7,873 bases of DNA, taken from assembly GCA_900547655.1 (NCBI GenBank), contig URHQ01000094.1, positions 1 through 7,873 on the forward strand, given 5' to 3'. The first letter of the stretch is position 1; each line of letters begins with the position of its first letter. The notes beneath the pieces were generated by a model that made no database searches, was not told where the DNA came from, and saw nothing but the letters and a program-made list of their open reading frames with translations. Position numbers and translations under genes: made by a program. The DNA is from an uncultured Collinsella sp. GTDB taxonomy: Bacteria; Actinomycetota; Coriobacteriia; Coriobacteriales; Coriobacteriaceae. Positions 1 through 5,348 of the stretch are shown piece after piece.

Positions 1-17
1 ATGTGTATAAGAGACAG
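1..17 (+). other. Residual Nextera/Tn5 mosaic-end adapter (non-genomic)
   Basis: These 17 bases, ATGTGTATAAGAGACAG, equal the last 17 of the 19-base Tn5 mosaic end (AGATGTGTATAAGAGACAG) used in Nextera library preparation. They sit exactly at the first base of the window, and the sequence switches at base 18 to GC-rich coding sequence that continues the CMP kinase frame. This is therefore an untrimmed adapter at a contig end and not a biological transposon end. The apparent ATG/GTG starts at positions 1 and 3 are artefacts of the adapter. Confidence 0.95.
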
Positions 18-239
18 CTGCAGCGCCACCAAAACGACGCCCAGCCGCTCTCCGAAGAGCAGCTGGAGGCCGAGGTCGACGAGACCCTCGACGCCCTCAA
101 GCAGCGCGATAAGCTCGACAGCAGCCGCGAGGTCGCGCCGCTCGTTCCCGCCGAGGACGCCGTGCACGTCGACTCCACCGCCCACACCATCGATGAGGTC
201 GTCTCGATCATCGAGGACCTCATCAACCAAAGGAGGTAG
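18..239 (+). CDS. cmk: Cytidylate (CMP/dCMP) kinase, C-terminal part only
   Basis: This is the last 73 codons of a cytosolic CMP kinase, which phosphorylates CMP and dCMP to the diphosphates with ATP in pyrimidine salvage and nucleotide supply. The visible signature is the family's C-terminal block: ALKQRDKLDSSREVAPLVPA, where the RD..D..R pattern belongs to the lid and substrate-binding region, followed by EDAVHVDST and a final helix, TIDEVVSIIEDLI. The P-loop and most of the protein are missing because the contig begins here, after a 17-base adapter. Full-length family members are about 220 to 230 residues, so roughly two thirds is lost. The reading frame happens to be open through the adapter, but those residues are not real. 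The stop is TAG at 237-239. The last two codons are AGG AGG, which also form the ribosome binding site of the next gene. Identification rests on the C-terminus alone but the match is good. Confidence 0.88.
   Translation: MQRHQNDAQPLSEEQLEAEVDETLDALKQRDKLDSSREVAPLVPAEDAVHVDSTAHTIDEVVSIIEDLINQRR
231..236 (+). promoter_or_regulatory. Shine-Dalgarno AGGAGG of the acyltransferase gene, formed by the last two cmk codons
   Basis: A perfect AGGAGG lies 6 bases before the ATG at 243. It is also the final Arg-Arg (AGG AGG) of CMP kinase, just before its TAG stop. AGG is otherwise rare in this window, where Arg is mostly CGC or CGT, so the codon choice appears driven by the binding site. The layout implies that ribosomes ending cmk help start the next gene. 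Confidence 0.85.
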
Positions 240-242
240 CCC

Positions 243-971
243 ATGCGCCTGTTTAAGCAGACGCCCGAGGATTACTACAACGCCCCTTATGCCGAGTTCC
301 CGGCGCTCATCCGCGGCACCGTCTTCGTGGTCATGGCAATCCTTTGGGCTTTCTCCAAGCTCATGTGGCGCTGGAAGGTAGAGGATGCCGATCTGCTGTT
401 TGAGCGCCAGGAAGGCCGCGGCAGCGTGGTCATCTGCAACCACACCTCGATGGCCGAGCTCCTGGCCGTAGAGACGGCGCTGTTCTTTGGCGGCCGCCGC
501 ATTCGCCCCATTTTTAAGTCCGAGTTCGCCAAGAGCAAGATCGTGCGCTGGGCCTTTAGCCGTGTGGGCGGTATTCCCGTCGAGCGCGGCACCGCCGACA
601 TGAAGTGCCTGCGTGCCGCCCAGCATGCGCTTCAGCGCGGTGAGGACGTCCTGATTTTCCCCGAGGGCACGCGCATCCGCTCGCGCGAGATCAAGCCCGA
701 GGTCCACGGCGGTTTTGCGCTCATCGCCCAGATGGGCAAAGCACCCGTCAACCCGCTCGCAATCTGTGGCTGGTCCGACATCACGCCTGCGGGCAAAAAG
801 ATCATGCGTCCCAAGAAGTGCTGGATCCGCGCCGGCAAGGCCGTCTCGCTTTCCGACGCACCGGCCGGGCTTAAACGCACGGAGCGCCTGGAATGGTTTG
901 AGTCCGAAGCCATGAACCGCGTCTACGCCATGCGCGACGATCTGTGCGCCGAGCATCCGGGCAGGTTCTAG
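243..971 (+). CDS. PlsC-type lysophospholipid acyltransferase (1-acyl-sn-glycerol-3-phosphate acyltransferase family)
   Basis: The 242-residue protein belongs to the PlsC/LPLAT family, which transfers an acyl chain to the sn-2 position of lysophosphatidic acid at the cytoplasmic membrane to give phosphatidic acid. A hydrophobic stretch at about residues 22-40 is a probable membrane anchor. Motif I is NHTSMAE with His67. Motif II is the RPIFKSE region (88-94), followed by the GGIPVERG block (109-116). Motif III is FPEGTR at 139-144. Length is typical. One oddity: motif I is normally H-x4-D, the catalytic dyad, but here the acidic residue is Glu72 (GAG, 456-458). The start at 243 is fixed by the AGGAGG 6 bases upstream. 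It follows cmk by 3 bases and precedes ispH by 2. In the same cluster, plsY and gpsA supply its substrate pathway, which supports a role in phosphatidic acid synthesis. Another glycerolipid acyltransferase specificity cannot be excluded, so I give no firm symbol. Confidence 0.88.
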   Translation: MRLFKQTPEDYYNAPYAEFPALIRGTVFVVMAILWAFSKLMWRWKVEDADLLFERQEGRGSVVICNHTSMAELLAVETALFFGGRRIRPIFKSEFAKSKIVRWAFSRVGGIPVERGTADMKCLRAAQHALQRGEDVLIFPEGTRIRSREIKPEVHGGFALIAQMGKAPVNPLAICGWSDITPAGKKIMRPKKCWIRAGKAVSLSDAPAGLKRTERLEWFESEAMNRVYAMRDDLCAEHPGRF

Positions 972-973
972 CC

Positions 974-1873
974 ATGAGCGAGAACGTGACGAACACCGCC
1001 GCGACTGCGTCCGACCAGGCAACCGCGCCTACCATCGAGATCGCTGCCCACGCCGGCACTTGCTACGGCGTGCAGCGCGCGCTCGACATGGCTCTGGCCG
1101 CCGCGCCGCAGGCAGGGGAGAGCGCTCAGGTCCACACCCTAGGGCCGCTCATCCATAACCCCATCGTGGTACGCGAGCTCGCCGAGGCTGGCATTGGCTT
1201 GGCCGAGAACCTGGATAATGCCGCAACCGGCACCGTGATCATCCGCGCCCACGGTGTGGTGCCGCAGGTCATCGATGCCGCCCGCAAGCGCGGCCTCAAC
1301 GTGATCGACGCCACCTGCCCTTACGTCAAGAAGGTCCACGTGGCCGCCGAGCGGCTGGTGCGCGAGGGCTACCGTGTGATCGTCGTGGGCGAGCCGGGGC
1401 ATCCCGAGGTCGAGGGCATTCTAGGCCACGCCGGCGACGATGCGCAGGTCGTGAGCTGTGCCGCCGACGCCGATGCCCTGTCGCCCAAGGGCAAGGTGGG
1501 TCTGGTCGTGCAGACTACCCAGACCGCGCAGAACCTCGCCGAGGTCGTGGCCGCTATCACCCCGCGCGTGCAGGAGCTGCGTGTGATCAACACCATCTGC
1601 GCCGCCACGAGTGAGCGTCAACAGGCAGCCGCGTCGCTTGCCAACCGCTGTGATTGCATGGTCGTCGTGGGCGGCAAGAACTCGGGCAACACCCGCCGCC
1701 TGGCACAGATCTGTACCGACGCCTGCGAGCACACGCATCACATCGAGGAAGCTTCCGAGCTCCAGGCCGCGTGGTTTACCGACGCTCACCACATCGGCAT
1801 CACCGCCGGAGCCTCCACCCCACAAGAACACATCGAACGCGCCGTCGAGCGCATCAAGGAGCTTTGCCACTAA
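974..1873 (+). CDS. ispH: 4-hydroxy-3-methylbut-2-enyl diphosphate reductase (IspH/LytB)
   Basis: IspH catalyses the last MEP-pathway step, reducing HMBPP to IPP and DMAPP with a [4Fe-4S] cluster in the cytosol. The 299-residue protein has all three cluster cysteines: Cys30 in HAGTCYGVQRA, Cys115 in VIDATCPYVKKVH and Cys209 in VINTICAATSERQ. The substrate-binding histidines are also present: His61 (IHNP), His93 (RAHGV) and His143 in GHPEVEG, whose Glu145 corresponds to the proton-relay Glu126 of E. coli. GGKNSGNT (233-240) and GITAGASTP (275-283) complete the fold. The ATG at 974, 2 bases after the acyltransferase stop, is the best start. A GTG at 944 would add ten residues and overlap the upstream gene. 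Even from 974 there is an Ala/Thr-rich extension of about 20 residues before the conserved core, which is likely disordered. The ribosome site is weak (GGGCAGG, 959-965), consistent with coupling to upstream translation. Confidence 0.96.
   Translation: MSENVTNTAATASDQATAPTIEIAAHAGTCYGVQRALDMALAAAPQAGESAQVHTLGPLIHNPIVVRELAEAGIGLAENLDNAATGTVIIRAHGVVPQVIDAARKRGLNVIDATCPYVKKVHVAAERLVREGYRVIVVGEPGHPEVEGILGHAGDDAQVVSCAADADALSPKGKVGLVVQTTQTAQNLAEVVAAITPRVQELRVINTICAATSERQQAAASLANRCDCMVVVGGKNSGNTRRLAQICTDACEHTHHIEEASELQAAWFTDAHHIGITAGASTPQEHIERAVERIKELCH
1856..1861 (+). promoter_or_regulatory. Probable Shine-Dalgarno AAGGAG for the DUF512 gene, inside the end of ispH
   Basis: AAGGAG overlaps the Lys-Glu codons near the end of ispH and is the only good ribosome site before the ATG at 1876. 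The gap of 14 bases is long, so initiation probably relies on ribosomes finishing ispH at 1871-1873, two bases before the start. Confidence 0.5.
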
Positions 1874-1875
1874 CC

Positions 1876-3318
1876 ATGGACCAGACCGTACCAGCATACG
1901 CCGCCGAGGTGGCCGATTACGGGCGCAGCCGCGACCCCGAGCCGGGTGAAGGCGCGCTCGTTAAGAACGTGCGTCCCGAGTCGCCCGCATGGGATGTGGG
2001 TATCGAGCCGGGCATGCGCGTGCTCACGGTCAACGGCGAGCAGCTCACCGACATGATCGTGTGGCTCTGGGAGGCCGACGATGATACCGTCGACCTCGAG
2101 GTTTTCGACCCGCGCGACAACAGCGTCACCCCCGTCGAGCTCGACCGCTTCCCGGGAGAGGACTGGGGCCTTGAATTCGATGGTCCCATCTTCGACGGCA
2201 TGCGCACCTGCGTAAACGCCTGCGTGTTCTGCTTTATGACGATGCTCCCCAAGGGCGGCCGTTCAACGCTCTATATTCGCGACGACGACTATCGCCTAAG
2301 CTTTTTGCAGGGCAACTTCGTCACGCTCACGAACCTCACCGACGAAGATGTTCAAAACGTCATCCAACGCAACATGAGTCCCATGAACGTGTCGGTCCAT
2401 GCTGTGAGCCCCGACGTCCGCCGCCGCATGATGGGCCGCAACGCCCAGCGAGGCATGGACGTGCTCGAAGCCATCATGGCCGCCGGCATCGAGATTCACG
2501 CGCAGATCGTGTTGTGCCCCGGCATGAACGACGGCGAGGAGCTTGAAAAGACTCTGCGCTTTTGCGAGGAGCACGAGCAAATCACCAGCCTGGGCATTGT
2601 GCCGCTCGGTTTTACCAAGCATCAGAACCGTTTTAGCTGGTCCTACAGCGACAAACCCGAGCTAGCGCGCGAGACCATCGCCATGATCCGACCGTTCCAG
2701 GACCGCGCCTATGAGCGCTTTGGCCGCCACACCTTCCAGATGAGCGACGAGTTCTATCTGGACGCCGGCATCGATCCTCCCGAGGCGGACTTTTACGACG
2801 GTTACCCGCAGTACTACGACGGCATCGGCATGATCCGCTCGTATCTGGATGAGACCGACGACGTGCTTGCCGCCGACGCCGAGCGTCTGGCCCGCGTCCG
2901 CGCTGGCATTGCCGAGCGCAACCAGCGCCTGCTGTGCCTCTCCGGCGCCAGCGCGCGCGACACCGTGGCGCGCTTTGTGGAGTCGCCGCATGGTCTCGGC
3001 GGCACCGTCACAGCCATCAAGAACCGCTACTTTGGCGGCAACGTAGACGTGACCGGCCTCATCGTCGCGTGTGACATTCTGGAGCAGCTGCCGCAGGACC
3101 TCTCTGGGGTTATGCTCTTTGTGCCTAAGCTCATGTTCAACGCTGACGGCATGACGCTTGACGAGTATCATCGTGACGATTTACTCGCAAGCCTTACCAG
3201 TCGCGGCGCCGAGGTTCATGTGGTATCGACCATGCCGCATGAGCTGCTCGATACCCTGGAGCACATCCTTGGCATTGTGCCTGCCGACTCTACTAATTCC
3301 GCTGACCCTACCCATTAA
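1876..3318 (+). CDS. DUF512 family radical SAM protein with N-terminal PDZ-like domain; function unknown
   Basis: The 480-residue protein has the layout of the DUF512/radical SAM family. An N-terminal PDZ-like segment (about 26-100) contains VRPESPAWDVGIEPGMRVLT and a GEQLTD turn. The radical SAM cluster is C112-x3-C116-x2-C119 (CVNACVFC). After it comes LYIRDDDYRLSFLQGNFVTL (132-151), a strongly conserved family block, then SVHAVSPD (173-180). The C-terminal DUF512 region holds FQMSDEFY (287-294), YPQYYDGIGMIR (310-321) and RYFGGNVDVTGL (384-395). The family should bind [4Fe-4S] and S-adenosylmethionine. I know of no established substrate. The start at 1876 follows the ispH stop by 2 bases; an upstream ATG at 1654 would overlap ispH by over 200 bases and is unlikely. 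der begins 10 bases downstream. DUF512 genes lie beside der in other bacteria too, which hints at a ribosome- or translation-linked role, but this is inference. The residues after the third Cys read FMTMLP, where I recall FIDQLP in clostridial members. Confidence 0.88.
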   Translation: MDQTVPAYAAEVADYGRSRDPEPGEGALVKNVRPESPAWDVGIEPGMRVLTVNGEQLTDMIVWLWEADDDTVDLEVFDPRDNSVTPVELDRFPGEDWGLEFDGPIFDGMRTCVNACVFCFMTMLPKGGRSTLYIRDDDYRLSFLQGNFVTLTNLTDEDVQNVIQRNMSPMNVSVHAVSPDVRRRMMGRNAQRGMDVLEAIMAAGIEIHAQIVLCPGMNDGEELEKTLRFCEEHEQITSLGIVPLGFTKHQNRFSWSYSDKPELARETIAMIRPFQDRAYERFGRHTFQMSDEFYLDAGIDPPEADFYDGYPQYYDGIGMIRSYLDETDDVLAADAERLARVRAGIAERNQRLLCLSGASARDTVARFVESPHGLGGTVTAIKNRYFGGNVDVTGLIVACDILEQLPQDLSGVMLFVPKLMFNADGMTLDEYHRDDLLASLTSRGAEVHVVSTMPHELLDTLEHILGIVPADSTNSADPTH

Positions 3319-3323
3319 AGGAG
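3319..3323 (+). promoter_or_regulatory. Shine-Dalgarno AGGAG of der
   Basis: AGGAG lies 5 bases before the ATG at 3329 and immediately follows the TAA stop of the upstream gene. It decides the der start against longer in-frame openings back to 3158, which would run into the DUF512 gene and lack family similarity. Confidence 0.8.
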
Positions 3324-3328
3324 AGCAG

Positions 3329-4663
3329 ATGAAACCTATCGTCGCCGTCGTCGGACGCCCCAACGTGGGCAAGTCCACGCTCGTCAACCGCCTGGCCCAG
3401 ACTTCGGACGCCATCGTCCATGAGTCTCGCGGCGTCACGCGCGACCGCTCATACCACACGGCCGATTGGAACGGCCGCGAGTTCACCATCGTCGACACGG
3501 GCGGCATCGAGCCGCTCAAGAGCGATGACGTCTTTGCCACGTCCATCCGCGACCAGGCCCTCGCCGCCGCCGAGGAAGCCGCTGTCATCCTGTTTGTGGT
3601 CGACGGCCGCACCGGTGTCACCGAGGAGGACGAGTCGGTCGCCCGCATGCTCAAGCGCTGCGACAAGCCGGTCTTTCTGCTGGTGAACAAGCTCGACAAC
3701 CCCGATCGCGAGAATGACAGCATCTGGGAGTTCTATTCCCTCGGCATCGGTGAGCCTACGCCGCTCTCGGCCCTGCACGGCCACGGCACGGGCGACCTGC
3801 TCGACGACATCGTGGCCCTGTTGCCCGAGGAGGAGGACGAGATCGCCGACGAGTTCCCCGACGCGCTGAACGTCGCCATCATCGGCCGCCCCAACGCCGG
3901 TAAGTCCTCGTTGTTCAACCGCATCCTGGGCGCCGACCGCTCCATCGTGTCCAACATTGCCGGCACCACGCGCGACGCCATCGACACCGTCGTGGAGCGC
4001 AACGGCAAGCACTACCGCATGGTCGACACCGCGGGTATTCGCAAGAAGAGCACCGTGTACGAGAACATCGAGTACTACTCCATGGTCCGCGGCCTGCGCG
4101 CCATCGACCGCGCCGACGTGGCGCTGCTCGTCGTCGACGCCTCCGTGGGCGTTACCGAGCAGGACCAGAAGGTCATGGGTCTTGCCATCGAGCGCGGCTG
4201 CGCCATCGTGGTGCTGCTCAACAAGTGGGATCTGCTCGACGACGACCGCAAGCGCGAGGCCTGCATGGAGACCATCGACCGCCGTCTGGGCGTCATGGCT
4301 CCCTGGGCCCAGTACCTGCGCATCTCTGCCCTCACTGGCCGCAGCGTCGAGAAGATCTGGGCGATGGTCGACGCCGCCGAAAAGACGCGCTCGCAAAAGA
4401 TCAGCACCTCGCGCCTCAACACGTTCCTCACCGACCTGCGCGAGTTCGGTCATACCGTGGTGGACGGCAAGCGCCGCCTGCGTATGCACTACGTGACCCA
4501 GACGGGCGTCAACCCGCCGACGTTCACGTTCTTCGTCAACCACAGCGATCTGGTCAACGACACCTACCAGCGCTACGTGGAGAACCGCATGCGCTCGACC
4601 TTCGACTTTGCCGGCACGCCCATTCGACTCTTCTTTAGGAAGAAGGAGCAAAAGGATGCATAA
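3329..4663 (+). CDS. der: Ribosome assembly GTPase Der (EngA), tandem GTPase domains
   Basis: Der is an essential GTPase that binds late 50S precursors and helps complete large-subunit assembly. The 444-residue protein has the complete family architecture. GTPase domain 1 has GRPNVGKS (9-16), RGVTRDR (34-40), DTGG (56-59) and NKLD (120-123). An acidic linker, PEEEDEIADEF (166-176), leads to GTPase domain 2 with GRPNAGKS (187-194), AGTTRDA (211-217), DTAGIRKK (233-240) and NKWD (299-302). The C-terminal KH-like domain runs from about 353 to 440 and ends in the typical FAGTPIRLFFR block. All nucleotide-binding motifs look intact. The start has a good ribosome site 5 bases upstream and begins directly with the first strand, MKPIVAVVGRPN, as usual. 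The end overlaps plsY by 8 bases. The order DUF512-der-plsY-gpsA is one I recall from many Gram-positive-related genomes. Confidence 0.98.
   Translation: MKPIVAVVGRPNVGKSTLVNRLAQTSDAIVHESRGVTRDRSYHTADWNGREFTIVDTGGIEPLKSDDVFATSIRDQALAAAEEAAVILFVVDGRTGVTEEDESVARMLKRCDKPVFLLVNKLDNPDRENDSIWEFYSLGIGEPTPLSALHGHGTGDLLDDIVALLPEEEDEIADEFPDALNVAIIGRPNAGKSSLFNRILGADRSIVSNIAGTTRDAIDTVVERNGKHYRMVDTAGIRKKSTVYENIEYYSMVRGLRAIDRADVALLVVDASVGVTEQDQKVMGLAIERGCAIVVLLNKWDLLDDDRKREACMETIDRRLGVMAPWAQYLRISALTGRSVEKIWAMVDAAEKTRSQKISTSRLNTFLTDLREFGHTVVDGKRRLRMHYVTQTGVNPPTFTFFVNHSDLVNDTYQRYVENRMRSTFDFAGTPIRLFFRKKEQKDA
4643..4648 (+). promoter_or_regulatory. Shine-Dalgarno AAGGAG of plsY, inside the end of der
   Basis: AAGGAG sits in the Lys-rich tail of der (RKKEQKD), 7 bases before the plsY ATG at 4656. 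It supports a start that overlaps the der stop codon region and rules for translational coupling. Confidence 0.75.
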
Positions 4664-5339
4664 TCCGATTCTGCTGACCGCCATCTGCGCCGTGGTCTCG
4701 TTCTTTATCGGGGCGATTCCGTTTGGCCTTATCCTGGGCCGCGTGTTCAACCACACCGACATTCGCAAGGCAGGCTCCGGCAACATCGGCACCACCAACG
4801 CGCTGCGCGTGGCCGGCCCCAAGGTCGCGGCGCTCACGCTGCTGCTCGACTGCCTGAAGGGCGCCATCTGCGTCCTTATCGCGCGTCCGTTCATCGCGAG
4901 CGTGGGCTATGGCTTCCCCGTGAGCATCATGGCTCCCGGTGCCGCCGGCGACTGGATGCTCGGCGTCATCTGCCTGGCGGCAGTGTGGGGCCATATCTTC
5001 TCGCCCTACCTCAACTTCCACGGCGGCAAGGGCATCGCCGTTGGTCTGGGTGTCATCCTCGCCTGGTACTGGCCTATTGGCCTGTCGCTGCTGGGCATGT
5101 TTATCGTGGCCGTCGCCATCACCAAGTATGTATCGGTGGGCTCGCTTGCCGCAGCTATCGGTCTTCCTATCGCTGCTTGCGCGGTCTTTCCGTACAGCAG
5201 CCTGAGCCTCAAGTTCTGCATGGCGATGATCGGCATCACCGTGGTGTGGGCCCATCGCGCGAACATCAAAAAGCTCATGACCGGTAAGGAGTCCAAGCTC
5301 TCGTTTACCAAGCGCGTCACCGAGCCCGACGATAAGTAG
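4656..5339 (+). CDS. plsY: Acyl-phosphate:glycerol-3-phosphate acyltransferase PlsY
   Basis: PlsY is an integral membrane enzyme that transfers the acyl group from acyl-phosphate (made by PlsX) to sn-glycerol-3-phosphate, giving lysophosphatidic acid. The 227-residue protein is strongly hydrophobic, with segments at about 5-30, 55-80, 100-115, 127-155 and 160-200. Its cytosolic catalytic loops are clear: SGNIGTTN (41-48), GHIFSPYLNFHGGKG (112-126) and HRANIKKLMTGKES (200-213). Length is slightly above the usual 190-215, owing to a charged C-terminal tail ending VTEPDDK. The ATG at 4656 overlaps the end of der by 8 bases (ATGCATAA) and has AAGGAG 7 bases upstream. A longer in-frame start at 4608 would add a charged, non-conserved leader and is unlikely. 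gpsA, whose product makes its acyl acceptor, starts 9 bases after the stop; the PlsC-type enzyme that uses its product is encoded earlier in the same run. Confidence 0.96.
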   Translation: MHNPILLTAICAVVSFFIGAIPFGLILGRVFNHTDIRKAGSGNIGTTNALRVAGPKVAALTLLLDCLKGAICVLIARPFIASVGYGFPVSIMAPGAAGDWMLGVICLAAVWGHIFSPYLNFHGGKGIAVGLGVILAWYWPIGLSLLGMFIVAVAITKYVSVGSLAAAIGLPIAACAVFPYSSLSLKFCMAMIGITVVWAHRANIKKLMTGKESKLSFTKRVTEPDDK

Positions 5340-5342
5340 GAG
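5338..5342 (+). promoter_or_regulatory. Shine-Dalgarno AGGAG of gpsA, overlapping the plsY stop
   Basis: AGGAG begins within the TAG stop codon of plsY (5337-5339) and lies 6 bases before the gpsA ATG at 5349. The purine run continues as AGAG, so pairing may be extended. Confidence 0.75.
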
Positions 5343-5348
5343 AGAGTC

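Noticed and set aside
1..17. A natural Tn5/IS50 transposon end
   Set aside because: The exact hyperactive mosaic-end sequence at the very edge of the contig, with no transposase nearby, is explained by library preparation.
1..381. A 126-codon open frame starting at the first base
   Set aside because: It starts in the adapter and runs as a Ser/Arg-rich out-of-frame shadow of cmk and the acyltransferase gene.
1654..1875. Upstream extension of the DUF512 gene to an ATG at 1654
   Set aside because: It would overlap ispH by about 220 bases with Arg/His-rich residues unlike the family; the conserved ispH C-terminus is encoded there in another frame.
3158..3328. Upstream extension of der
   Set aside because: The extra residues overlap the DUF512 gene and have no similarity to Der, which starts at the first GTPase strand; the ATG at 3329 has a good ribosome site.
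3353..3940. Repeat between 3353-3400 and 3880-3930
   Set aside because: The similarity is the duplicated P-loop (GRPNVGKS and GRPNAGKS) of the two GTPase domains of Der, an old feature of the family.
3449..4894. A 481-codon open frame on the minus strand across der and the start of plsY
   Set aside because: It mirrors der, whose motifs are complete on the + strand. Long antisense frames arise from GC-rich codon bias; the translation is a low-complexity His/Val/Ala/Asp mixture with no family motif.
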